Shown here: positions 1-7,076 of the stretch, piece after piece
Layout of the letters: the number at the start of each line of letters is the position of its first letter
Position numbering within the stretch: position 1 is the first letter of the stretch
Assembly (NCBI GenBank): GCA_002315615.1
Contig: DCHK01000004.1
Span: 1-8,519, forward strand
Origin: Bacteroidales bacterium UBA1754
Lineage (GTDB): Bacteria; Bacteroidota; Bacteroidia; Bacteroidales; Paludibacteraceae
Length of the DNA: 8,519 bases
Reading direction: 5' to 3'
Made by a program: the position numbers and the translations under genes
Notes under the pieces: model-generated
The model's input: only the letters and a program-made list of their open reading frames with translations
The model's database searches: none
Told to the model about the DNA's origin: nothing

Positions 1-4
1 TTAT

Positions 5-20
5 TTTTTAGTGGACACTA
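5..20. repeat. Left-edge copy of a 16-bp inverted repeat (probable IS terminus)
   Basis: The sequence TTTTTAGTGGACACTA here is repeated exactly, in inverted orientation, at 8502-8517. The match continues inward with one mismatch to position 25 (20 of 21 bases). Outward of the repeat the two copies differ. The core TAGTG-N2-CACTA is itself an inverted repeat. Finding the same short sequence a few bases from both edges is what is expected when an assembly breaks at copies of a repeated element, so I infer an insertion-sequence end lying mainly outside the window. No transposase is visible, so the family cannot be named. Confidence 0.6.
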
Positions 21-87
21 ATGTTTTTGTATGTTTAATAAAATGTTAAAATTTTTCTTGTTTCTTGCTTCTCATTCTCTCGCTTCT

Positions 88-966
88 CTATATGTAATAC
101 AGGTCGTCCGATTTCAGTCTTAAATAATGATTTACAGAGAAATAAGCCGAAATAGAAGTAATAATAATTCCAAAAACTAAAATCACTCCGTAAATAATTG
201 GCAAGTAATGTAAATTATCAATATTGATAATATCGCGCCATTCGCCTTGTGCGTAATACAACAATGCCGTGAGCAAAATCATTGCCAAAATGGAAGCAAT
301 AATGCCGTTTATAATGTTACGCACTACAAACGGACGGCGAATAAAACTCCAATTTGCACCGACTAATTTCATCGTGCTGATAAGGAAACGTTTTGAGTAA
401 ACCGTCAGTCGTATAGTATTGTTTATCAATGCAAAAGAGATGAAAAGCAGTGCCACAATGAGAACGAGCAAAATCGTAGTGATGCGTTGCACATTTTGGT
501 TCACCATTTCAATTAAGTTTTTCTGGTAAATCACTTCTTTTATTTGTGGGAAATGACTCAATTCCTTTTCTATTTTTGCAATGCTGTCGGCATTGGCATA
601 GTCGTATTTCAGTTTCACTTCGAGCGATGCCAAAAGCGGATTGAAGCCAAGAAATTCTGTTGGGTCTTCGCCCAATTCTTCGCTCAGTTCCTGAATGGCT
701 TGTTCTTTGGTAATGTATTCGGTAGATTTTACGTAAGGCGCAACATCGAGATTTTTTTGCAAACGCTTGATTTCTACATCTTTCACATCTTGATTCAGCA
801 CAATAGAAAAACGGATGTTTTCTTTCACGTAAACCGACAAATCGTTGGAAAGCAATATGAGCAACGAGCCCAACCCAACAAGGAACAAAACCAATGAGAT
901 GCTTATGATAGAAGTAAAATGTGAATTAAAAAGACGATTAACTTTTATTTTTTTCTGTTTAGCCAT
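88..966 (-). CDS. ftsX: Cell division protein FtsX (permease-like subunit of FtsEX)
   Basis: FtsX is the inner-membrane partner of the ATPase FtsE. FtsEX is recruited to the septum and controls peptidoglycan hydrolases during division. The protein has 292 residues with the family layout: a basic cytoplasmic N-terminus, TM1 about 19-40, an extracytoplasmic domain about 41-160, then TM2 about 162-183, TM3 about 218-238 and TM4 about 255-277. Residues 185-213, between TM2 and TM3, contain IRLTVYSKRFLI, KLVGA and FIRRPF, which I recognise as conserved in Bacteroidota FtsX. I chose the ATG at 966; an in-frame TTG at 972 would add two residues. A G-rich stretch about 10 bases upstream (AGGGGG on the minus strand) could act as a ribosome site. 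No ftsE is adjacent. In many Bacteroidota ftsX heads a cluster with a DUF3098 gene, uppP, truB and queA, but here the sequence runs into the edge repeat within 90 bases of the stop. No terminator is seen after the gene. Confidence 0.93.
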   Translation of the reverse strand: MAKQKKIKVNRLFNSHFTSIISISLVLFLVGLGSLLILLSNDLSVYVKENIRFSIVLNQDVKDVEIKRLQKNLDVAPYVKSTEYITKEQAIQELSEELGEDPTEFLGFNPLLASLEVKLKYDYANADSIAKIEKELSHFPQIKEVIYQKNLIEMVNQNVQRITTILLVLIVALLFISFALINNTIRLTVYSKRFLISTMKLVGANWSFIRRPFVVRNIINGIIASILAMILLTALLYYAQGEWRDIINIDNLHYLPIIYGVILVFGIIITSISAYFSVNHYLRLKSDDLYYI

Positions 967-999
967 AGCCAATATTACCCCCTAATTTATACAATTTTG

Positions 1000-1007
1000 C
1001 AAAGTAA
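1000..1007 (-). promoter_or_regulatory. Weak candidate -7 element for ftsX
   Basis: On the minus strand this reads TTACTTTG, followed by C. It is one base short of the Bacteroidota TAnnTTTG spacing. It lies about 35 bases upstream of the ftsX ATG. No clear TTG (-33) box is found at the expected distance, so this is a weak call. Confidence 0.3.
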
Positions 1008-1083
1008 GCAAATTTTGGGTGAATACGAGAAAAAAAAGTTGAGTTTTTTTGAACGAGTAACACATTTTCTATGATTATTTTCT

Positions 1084-1091
1084 TACTTTTG
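1084..1091 (+). promoter_or_regulatory. Candidate -7 promoter element for the NfnA-like gene
   Basis: TACTTTTG matches the Bacteroidota -7 consensus TAnnTTTG exactly and sits 29 bases upstream of the ATG at 1121. No TTG is present 19-21 bases further upstream, so the -33 element is weak or absent. Confidence 0.5.
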
Positions 1092-1120
1092 CAAGAATTT
1101 ATAATTATTATCTGTTTGTT

Positions 1121-1951
1121 ATGAATAATAAAATCGTTGGTAAAGAATACTTTTCGGAGAATGTAGTTCGCCTCGAGGTTGAAGCGCCTCTTATTGCAAA
1201 ATCGCGTAAAGCAGGACATTTTGTCATTGTTCGTGTTGATGAAAAAGGTGAAAGAATTCCGTTGACTATAGCAGGTGCTGATGTCGAAAAAGGCACTATT
1301 ACTTTGGTGATTCAAAAAATTGGCGTTTCGTCAACCAAAGTTTGCAGTTTGAATGTTGGCGACGAATTGCTCGACGTTGTAGGTCCACTTGGTAAAGCAA
1401 CTCATATCGAAAAATTCGGTACCGTAGTTTGTGCTTGTGGTGGTGTAGGTACTGCCCCAATGCTTCCAATAGTTGAGGCATTGAAAAAAGCAGGTAACAA
1501 AGTAATCACCGTTTTGGCTGCACGAACAAAGAGTTTGATTATTCTCGAAGAGCAAATTCGCAAGTTCTCTGACGAGGTTATCATTATGACCGACGATGGT
1601 TCGTACGGAACACAAGGTTTGGTTACAAATGGTGTAGAAAGCGTTATTCTTCGCGAGAAAGTTGACAAATGTATCACCATTGGTCCTGCCATTATGATGA
1701 AATTTGTTTCGTTGCTCACAAAAAAATACGAAGTTCCTACGTTGGCATCTCTCAATACTATTATGGTTGACGGAACAGGTATGTGTGGCGCTTGCCGTAT
1801 CACAGTAGATGGCAAAACAAAATTCGTTTGTGTGGATGGTCCTGAATTTGATGCTCATCAAGTGGATTTCAACGAAATGTTGATGCGTCTTGGTGCATAC
1901 AAAGCACAAGAAGTCGAAGCATTCGAAACATACAAGAATTCTTGTAAATAA
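1121..1951 (+). CDS. NfnA/PyrK-like FAD/NAD-binding [2Fe-2S] electron-transfer protein
   Basis: This 276-residue protein belongs to the ferredoxin-NADP+ reductase-like family that includes NfnA (sulfide dehydrogenase subunit, electron-bifurcating NADH-dependent ferredoxin:NADP+ oxidoreductase) and PyrK (dihydroorotate dehydrogenase electron-transfer subunit). Visible parts in order: an N-terminal flavin-binding barrel with RIPLTI at 46-51; a nucleotide-binding domain with the glycine-rich CACGGVGTAPMLPI at 104-117; and a C-terminal [2Fe-2S] site with C222, C225 and C237 (MCGAC, then FVCVDGPEFD) and D217 just before it. The three-cysteine pattern preceded by an aspartate, and the length, fit NfnA better than PyrK. 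NfnA normally works with NfnB, a GltD-like flavoprotein encoded beside it. Here the upstream neighbour is divergent ftsX and the downstream one is a thioredoxin lipoprotein, behind a strong terminator, so the gene is a single unit. A role in NAD(P)H/ferredoxin or sulfur electron transfer is inferred; the partner is not in the window. Confidence 0.88.
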   Translation: MNNKIVGKEYFSENVVRLEVEAPLIAKSRKAGHFVIVRVDEKGERIPLTIAGADVEKGTITLVIQKIGVSSTKVCSLNVGDELLDVVGPLGKATHIEKFGTVVCACGGVGTAPMLPIVEALKKAGNKVITVLAARTKSLIILEEQIRKFSDEVIIMTDDGSYGTQGLVTNGVESVILREKVDKCITIGPAIMMKFVSLLTKKYEVPTLASLNTIMVDGTGMCGACRITVDGKTKFVCVDGPEFDAHQVDFNEMLMRLGAYKAQEVEAFETYKNSCK

Positions 1952-1972
1952 TTTGAAAATCAAATAGATATC

Positions 1973-2010
1973 AAAAAAAGGTTACTATTCAAAAATGGTA
2001 ACCTTTTTTT
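1973..2010. terminator. Strong intrinsic terminator after the NfnA-like gene
   Basis: A perfect 13-base-pair stem pairs 1973-1985 with 1998-2010 around a 12-base loop. The core is GGTTAC/GTAACC, flanked by seven A on the left and seven T on the right. It begins 21 bases after the stop codon. The symmetric A and T tracts mean it could act in either direction, but only the upstream plus-strand gene needs it. Confidence 0.9.
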
Positions 2011-2067
2011 GTTTGGTTATAATAAAATTTGTCTTCCCCCGTTTTATTTGCATATAACCTTAAAAAA

Positions 2068-3450
2068 ATGAAAAATCGAATCCTTATTGCAACATTTGCA
2101 TCGTTGCTTTTCGCATCGTGTACACACGAGAACAAAAACATTGCCATTATTCGCAGCGAGGCAGACGATAGTATTTTCAAAGAAATACATCTTGCGCCGT
2201 ATTGCAGTATGGCGAACTATTTTGCTCAATCTTTCGACGAAGGTTTCATTTTTTCCGGCGATTCTACATTTTCTTGGAAAATCGACACTGTGGAGTGCCG
2301 AACTATTTTCTGCCACAGCGATGCTTACTTTTGGACATCCATTTTTGTTACACCAGGCGATTCTGTTTCTTTCAAAACAGTGAATAAAGGCGATTATTTC
2401 GATGTGATTTTCGAAGGTAAAAATGCGGCACATTATAATTACGAGTTAGAAAAGAGGAATGCCATTCAATTGGAAGAACCTCATCCAACTCCTAATATTG
2501 ACCAATATGAGTACAAAAAGCAACTGCAAGCATATCGTGCCGAAGAAGAAAAATTTTTAGAGAAATACAAAAAGCAAAACAAAGTTACTTCTGAATTTGT
2601 CGATTATGCGTCAGCCGAAATAAACAACAAATATGTTTTGAGTTTATACGACTACGTGTATTCAAATAAATGTAAAGTTGATGTGGAAAAATTTTTGGAA
2701 GGAACTGATATTGTGCAAAACGCATTGTCGCACAGTGCAATTGATGCATTGCTTTACAAATATGTAATGTGCGCTTCAAATAGTGATATTGAAAAGAATT
2801 TCAATGCGATACAAACGGAAGTAATTCCTCAATTTCGTCCAACTCTTACTGCCAATTTGGTAATTTGGTTTGCTAAAAAAGGTGACACTTCGTATAAATC
2901 GGCGTTATTGAATGTGATAAATCAAATAGAAACAACATCGAAAGACTCTATGTTGTTGGCTAATGTAAAAGAATACAAATCGTTTTATTCGCTTACGGGA
3001 ACTGCTTTGCCAGATAGCGTTTTGAATAATACTCGATTGATTTGCTATCAAGATAACAAGGAAATTACACTCCGTCAGTTGTTAAAAACATACGAAAATT
3101 CTGCAATCTACCTCGACTTTTGGGCAAGTTGGTGCGGTCCGTGCCGAATGACAAATTCACAATCAAAAGATAATAAGCACGAGTTGAAAGACAAAGGAAT
3201 AGTTGTTGCTTATATTTCAATGGACGAGAATACTGAAATGTGGAAAAAGGCAGCAAAAGAAGATGAGGTAGTAGAAAACCAATATTGTCTATTGGATGTT
3301 AATTCATCTCCTTTGCGCAATTACTTTAAAATTATGTCAATACCGCATTTCGTTTTGTTCAACAAAAAGCACGAAATTGTTTTGCTAAATGCTCCTCGTC
3401 CTATAGATTGTTCATTTTTTGAGTTGAAAGCAATTGTAGAAAAATTGTAA
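2068..3450 (+). CDS. TlpA-like thioredoxin-fold lipoprotein
   Basis: A secreted thiol-disulfide oxidoreductase of the TlpA/ResA type, 460 residues from the ATG at 2068; an upstream in-frame start at 2029 would place 13 extra residues before the signal peptide and is rejected. Residues 1-18 are a lipoprotein signal (KNR, a hydrophobic stretch, lipobox FAS-C18), so the protein should be membrane-anchored and face the periplasm. Residues about 20-120 look like a beta-rich domain as in other Bacteroidota TlpA relatives, 120-310 is helical and charged, and about 330-460 is the thioredoxin domain. That domain contains FWASWCGPCR at 351-360 (active C356 and C359) and the cis-proline P426 in SIPHF. 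The residue after the cis-proline is His rather than the usual Thr. The likely role is reduction of periplasmic protein or cytochrome disulfides; the substrate is unknown. The promoter is unclear: a poor match TTTATTTG lies at 2043-2050. The stop is 28 bases from the convergent neighbour's stop, with no terminator seen between them. Confidence 0.87.
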   Translation: MKNRILIATFASLLFASCTHENKNIAIIRSEADDSIFKEIHLAPYCSMANYFAQSFDEGFIFSGDSTFSWKIDTVECRTIFCHSDAYFWTSIFVTPGDSVSFKTVNKGDYFDVIFEGKNAAHYNYELEKRNAIQLEEPHPTPNIDQYEYKKQLQAYRAEEEKFLEKYKKQNKVTSEFVDYASAEINNKYVLSLYDYVYSNKCKVDVEKFLEGTDIVQNALSHSAIDALLYKYVMCASNSDIEKNFNAIQTEVIPQFRPTLTANLVIWFAKKGDTSYKSALLNVINQIETTSKDSMLLANVKEYKSFYSLTGTALPDSVLNNTRLICYQDNKEITLRQLLKTYENSAIYLDFWASWCGPCRMTNSQSKDNKHELKDKGIVVAYISMDENTEMWKKAAKEDEVVENQYCLLDVNSSPLRNYFKIMSIPHFVLFNKKHEIVLLNAPRPIDCSFFELKAIVEKL

Positions 3451-3478
3451 AACACCAAAAGTGGCTCGTAGGACATTT

Positions 3479-5788
3479 TTAGTCTTTCGTGATGGCGAAA
3501 GGTAATTTGTAATGTTTGATGCCTCGTTTGGCAGTTTGCACCTCAACATAAACCAAGTACATTCCAATGTTGCTCAACGAATTGTCGTCGTCGGTGCCGT
3601 CCCACGTAAAAGTTGTAGGCGACGAGATTTCGGTTTTGCCTACCAATGTTTTCACTTTTTTGCCCTCGGCAGTATAAATGTCAATTTTTACATAGCCGAG
3701 CGATTCGTCTAAACGGCAATTTATTTTCAGTTCGTCTCGATAACCATCGCCATTAGGAGAAAACGATTTTTCTTGCAATGAAATTCCCATCGGCATTTCG
3801 GGCAAATTATCGGCGTTTTCCTCATCAGTTTCGTCTTGCTCATTTTCTTTTTCGTCGGGCACGAATGCAGAATTTGCCCGTCCTGGCGTTGCCACCTCGC
3901 TCGATGTGTGCCAATCGTCGGCAGTAAATTCCGTTCGCTCGGCAGAGGCAAAATCTGTTTTTGACGTCATTTTTTCGCACATTTCGGCTGTATAAGCAAC
4001 TTCCGAAACCACTTCAGAATTTCTTTTTACCAATACAATGTTTCCGCCTTTTGTATCGAAATTCGCAAACGATTTTATTTCAATTATTTTGGTGCTTTCG
4101 GCACACGAAAATGTAGCACAAAGTTTTTCGGCATTGGTCGTAACTACCGCATATTCCGAAGGAAACATCAAAGTCTGTTGTGTGGCAAGCAACTCTCCTG
4201 AGGTAAGTTCGTCATTGGTTCTACCACAAATGTATAACTCCGACAAATCGAGCGTTTTGTTCGACAAATTGTAAATTTCAACAAAATTTGCACTACTCTG
4301 TCCAAAAAGAAATTCGTTTACTACTATGTCACTTGCTGACATTTCTGAAATTGCCGAAATTTTAAATTGTTGATTTACAAGCAAATTTCCTGCCAAGTCG
4401 GTGATATTTTTCATTGAAACCTCAAAAATTTCTGTTGGCAAATTTTCGGTAAAAACTAACGTTACACCACTTGTTATAGGAAAATCAATTATTATAGTAT
4501 CAAGTTTTAGATTGTTTGAAAATTCATAATTTGATTTGTTTGATAGCGATTGGACATTCATTGGTTCGCTGAAAGAAATTTTAATGCTTTTGTTTGAAAC
4601 TACCGAAAATTTTTCAACATCCGGAGAAATCGAATCCGCATTTCGTTTTGCAACTGAATTGATAGTTGCTGGCGTACCACCACGTTTGTCGGCAGAGAAA
4701 TCCCAATTATTGGCATTATTGCTAAAATTTGTTAAATCTTTACACTCCAAAGCCCAACCGCCATTGCTTTTGAATGCGTTTTTATTCCAAGTTTCGCTGT
4801 ATTCTACAAAACATATTGTTTGTCCGTTTTTGTCTTCTATCCAAAGCAATTTGCCACTATCGGTAAGCGACGGAAATGATGAAAATCCTATGCACGAACC
4901 ATATTGCTCGAACTGCGACAAATTCTTTTCGCTACACAATAATAATATCTGATTCGGCAAAAATGTAACCGAAGGGAAAGCGTATTTTTTTGATGCGTCG
5001 CAAAGCAAAAAACCTTTCAAGTCAATTTTTTCGTTTGTAAGATTTTGAATTTCAATGTACTCCTCTTCGGGCAACGAAACACGTGGCGAAGGTTTTACCA
5101 TCAATTCGCTGAAAGCAATATCTGCAAATTTTGCTTCGTATTTTGGAGCAAGTTTTTCGCCCGAAATGTTATAATCGTCAAACCACACCTTTTTGCCGTT
5201 GCTCGATGTGTAATTTACCAAAACGCCACTATATTTTGCAGTTTCGTAGGTTAGGTCGGTGCAAGTGCCTTCGCTCACAAATGCTTCTTCTGTCGAGAGT
5301 TTAGAATACAACTTCCACTCGCCTTTTTCGCTACGCGTTACTTTCACACTCACTTCCACACTCGAGGCATCGAGACGTTTGTCAGTTCCGTCAATAATTT
5401 TCGTTTTGGTACTTCCCGTTTGGCAATACAAACTCACCTCATCGGCTGTGTTGCCAATCATCACAAAATATCCATTCAAATCGGCAGTAAAATCTGCTTT
5501 GTCGGAAATCAAATAAAATCGGGCATAATTTGAAGATGAAGGATTAAAATCTAAATGCACTTTTATTTCCCAAGTGGCATCAACAATGCTTTCGCTCGCA
5601 ACTGCAAGATACGCCTGATTTGCACTTGTTGCCGAAAGGTCATTCAAATACAACAAACTATCCCTAATTTCAAATTTTGTAGTTGTGCCGAAAAAATCTT
5701 TGAGCGAAGATGAAGAAAAATCATTGCTATATTGAGCAAAAATTACTGACGAAACAAACAAAAATGTAACTAAAATATGTTTACGCAT
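3479..5788 (-). CDS. Secreted multidomain protein: lamin-tail x2, Ig-like, FlgD-like Ig C-terminus
   Basis: I do not recognise a specific function. The ATG at 5788 gives 769 residues with a Sec signal peptide (RKH, hydrophobic core, cleavage probably after IFA-18 before Q19); a GTG two codons upstream is less likely. Approximate layout: 19-210, a beta-rich region resembling a concanavalin/laminin-G-like fold; 222-380, a lamin-tail-like domain (FADIAFSELMV, EEYIEIQNLTNEKIDLKGF, ending GGTPATIN); 390-478, an Ig-like domain (IKISFSEPMN, DLAGN) of the kind found in bacterial surface proteins; 484-640, a second lamin-tail-like domain (DIVVNEFLFG, NFVEIYNLSNKTLDLSEL, ending ATPGRAN); 645-663, an acidic linker rich in E and D; 668-769, a FlgD-like Ig domain (SFSPNGDGYRDELKI, TWDGTDD, GMYLVYVEV). 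Such architectures are common in exported Bacteroidota proteins, some using type IX secretion. I cannot see a canonical sorting-domain ending. A surface or extracellular structural role is inferred. The gene is transcribed alone, divergent from asd. Confidence 0.85.
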   Translation of the reverse strand: MRKHILVTFLFVSSVIFAQYSNDFSSSSLKDFFGTTTKFEIRDSLLYLNDLSATSANQAYLAVASESIVDATWEIKVHLDFNPSSSNYARFYLISDKADFTADLNGYFVMIGNTADEVSLYCQTGSTKTKIIDGTDKRLDASSVEVSVKVTRSEKGEWKLYSKLSTEEAFVSEGTCTDLTYETAKYSGVLVNYTSSNGKKVWFDDYNISGEKLAPKYEAKFADIAFSELMVKPSPRVSLPEEEYIEIQNLTNEKIDLKGFLLCDASKKYAFPSVTFLPNQILLLCSEKNLSQFEQYGSCIGFSSFPSLTDSGKLLWIEDKNGQTICFVEYSETWNKNAFKSNGGWALECKDLTNFSNNANNWDFSADKRGGTPATINSVAKRNADSISPDVEKFSVVSNKSIKISFSEPMNVQSLSNKSNYEFSNNLKLDTIIIDFPITSGVTLVFTENLPTEIFEVSMKNITDLAGNLLVNQQFKISAISEMSASDIVVNEFLFGQSSANFVEIYNLSNKTLDLSELYICGRTNDELTSGELLATQQTLMFPSEYAVVTTNAEKLCATFSCAESTKIIEIKSFANFDTKGGNIVLVKRNSEVVSEVAYTAEMCEKMTSKTDFASAERTEFTADDWHTSSEVATPGRANSAFVPDEKENEQDETDEENADNLPEMPMGISLQEKSFSPNGDGYRDELKINCRLDESLGYVKIDIYTAEGKKVKTLVGKTEISSPTTFTWDGTDDDNSLSNIGMYLVYVEVQTAKRGIKHYKLPFAITKD

Positions 5789-5828
5789 AATCACTTGGTT
5801 TAATAATATTCTATTGAAAATTACTTTA

Positions 5829-5858
5829 TTGAATTATTAGAAATTATTTCTAACTTTG
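5829..5858 (+). promoter_or_regulatory. Promoter of asd (TTG-N19-TAnnTTTG)
   Basis: A TTG box at 5829-5831 and a -7 element TAACTTTG at 5851-5858, separated by 19 bases, match the Bacteroidota sigma-70-type promoter. The ATG of asd lies 45 bases downstream of the -7 element, leaving an AT-rich leader of roughly 35-40 bases without an obvious riboswitch. Confidence 0.75.
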
Positions 5859-5903
5859 TGGTCGTTAAAAAAATTACGCAAATTTATAAAAATTTAGTAC
5901 AAT

Positions 5904-6962
5904 ATGAAAGTTGCAATTGTAGGTGCAAGTGGCGCAGTAGGACAAGAGTTCTTGCGCGTTTTAGAGGAAAGAAATTTTCCTATGGATGAATTGGTATTGT
6001 TCGGCTCTGAACGCAGCGCTGGCAAAAAATATACCTTCAAAGGTAAAGAATACACCGTTCAACTATTGAAACACGGCGACGATTTCAAAGGAATCGACAT
6101 TGCTTTCACTTCGGCTGGTGCAGGCGTTTCTAAAGAATATGCCGAGGACATTACAAAATACGGTGCAGTGATGATTGACAACTCAAGCGCATTCCGTATG
6201 GACGAAAAAGTTCCTTTGGTAGTGCCAGAATGTAATGCTGCCGATGCTTTGGTTCGCCCAAAAGGCATTATCGCAAACCCAAACTGCACAACAATTATGA
6301 TGGTTGTTGTACTTCAACCAATCGAAAAATTGAGCCACATCAACCGCATTCACATTGCAAGTTACCAAGCTGCAAGTGGTGCAGGTGCTGTAGCAATGGC
6401 TGAACTTGAGCAACAATATCGCGAAGTACTCGATGGCAAACCTGCCACTGTTAATAAATTCGCTTACCAATTGGCTTACAATGTTATTCCACAAATTGAT
6501 GTTTTCACCGACAATGGCTACACAAAAGAGGAAATGAAAATGTTCAACGAAACACAAAAAATTATGCATAGCAACGCAAAATGTTCTGCAATGTGTGTTC
6601 GTGTTCCTTCGCTTCGCGCTCACTCTGAAGCCGTTTGGGTAGAAACCGACAAAGCAATTGACGTGGAAGCAGCCAAAAAAGCAATCGCTGCTGCCGAAGG
6701 CGTAACGCTTATTGACGATGTTACTAAAGTTGGCACAAAAGCAAATAGCGATGCCGATGCCGAAACAATGGCTGGACTTCCTTATCCTATGCCACTTTTC
6801 GCTGCCGGAAAAGACAACGTTTATGTAGGTCGCGTACGCAAAGACCTTGCCAACGAAAACGGACTTACTTTCTGGCTCACAGGCGACCAAATTAAAAAAG
6901 GTGCCGCTTTGAATGCTGTTCAAATAGCAGAATACCTTATCAAAGTTGGAAACGTAAAATAA
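5904..6962 (+). CDS. asd: Aspartate-semialdehyde dehydrogenase
   Basis: Asd reduces 4-phospho-L-aspartate to L-aspartate 4-semialdehyde with NADPH. This is the second step of the aspartate pathway and feeds lysine/diaminopimelate, threonine and methionine synthesis, so it also serves peptidoglycan. The 352-residue protein is full length for a cytosolic homodimeric Asd. Seen in sequence: the NADP-binding loop GASGAVG at 7-13; DNSSAFRM at 92-99; the catalytic cysteine C128 in NPNCTT; the substrate-binding stretch SYQAASGAG at 153-161; and the catalytic histidine H240 in RAHSEA. The C-terminus VYVGRVRKD with LTFWLTGDQIKKGAALNAVQIAE is typical of the family. It has its own promoter upstream and its own terminator downstream, so it appears monocistronic. 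No lysine riboswitch-like structure is evident in the short leader. Confidence 0.97.
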   Translation: MKVAIVGASGAVGQEFLRVLEERNFPMDELVLFGSERSAGKKYTFKGKEYTVQLLKHGDDFKGIDIAFTSAGAGVSKEYAEDITKYGAVMIDNSSAFRMDEKVPLVVPECNAADALVRPKGIIANPNCTTIMMVVVLQPIEKLSHINRIHIASYQAASGAGAVAMAELEQQYREVLDGKPATVNKFAYQLAYNVIPQIDVFTDNGYTKEEMKMFNETQKIMHSNAKCSAMCVRVPSLRAHSEAVWVETDKAIDVEAAKKAIAAAEGVTLIDDVTKVGTKANSDADAETMAGLPYPMPLFAAGKDNVYVGRVRKDLANENGLTFWLTGDQIKKGAALNAVQIAEYLIKVGNVK

Positions 6963-6991
6963 CGATTTCAAAATTTTGAAATAATTTCATC

Positions 6992-7027
6992 AAGAGGCGA
7001 AAGGATTTTCTTTTCGCTTCTTTTTTT
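6992..7027 (+). terminator. Intrinsic terminator of asd
   Basis: The arm 6992-7002 pairs with 7012-7022 in an 11-bp stem (core GCGAAA/TTTCGC, one G-U pair) around a 9-base loop. A T run follows at 7021-7027. It starts about 30 bases after the asd stop codon and lies directly before the lolD promoter. Confidence 0.8.
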
Positions 7028-7056
7028 GTAAAAATAACGCCAAAAAAGTACATTTG
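7026..7056 (+). promoter_or_regulatory. Promoter of lolD (TTG-N20-TAnnTTTG)
   Basis: TTG at 7026-7028, a 20-base spacer and TACATTTG at 7049-7056 match the Bacteroidota promoter consensus. The TTG box is formed by the end of the T run of the asd terminator, so the two signals share bases. The lolD ATG is 20 bases downstream of the -7 element. Confidence 0.75.
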
Positions 7057-7076
7057 CATAGATAAAAAATTCGGCA

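Noticed and set aside
67..88. Direct repeat GCTTCTC (67-73 and 82-88) just after ftsX
   Set aside because: Two seven-base units in a pyrimidine-rich stretch, partly overlapping the stop codon; no pattern beyond low complexity.
544..897. Open frame on the plus strand inside ftsX
   Set aside because: It is a shadow of ftsX: no recognisable domain, no promoter or start context, and Cys/Phe-rich antisense composition.
1331..1963. Long open frame antisense to the NfnA-like gene
   Set aside because: The product is a low-complexity, Cys/His/Asn/Thr-rich antisense translation with no domain. The plus-strand gene has clear motifs.
3451..3478. Possible bidirectional terminator between the convergent genes
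   Set aside because: Only a 3-bp CCA/TGG stem is possible in the 28-base gap, and there is no adequate hairpin.
4536..4952. 138-codon plus-strand open frame inside the lamin-tail gene
   Set aside because: No domain, and it is fully covered by a well-supported gene with ordered domains on the minus strand.
5879..5886. Minus-strand TAAATTTG that could drive the secreted protein gene
   Set aside because: The -7 match is exact, but no TTG box lies at the right distance and the site is inside the asd leader, about 90 bases from the gene start. AT-rich DNA gives such matches by chance.
6183..6971. 262-codon open frame antisense to asd
   Set aside because: The composition is that of an antisense shadow (rich in Phe, Cys, Asn, His), and asd on the other strand carries all the catalytic residues.
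6965..6982. Perfect 18-bp palindrome just after the asd stop (ATTTCAAAATTTTGAAAT)
   Set aside because: It is nearly all A/T with no loop, so chance is likely, and the better terminator with a T run lies immediately downstream. Kept only as a note.
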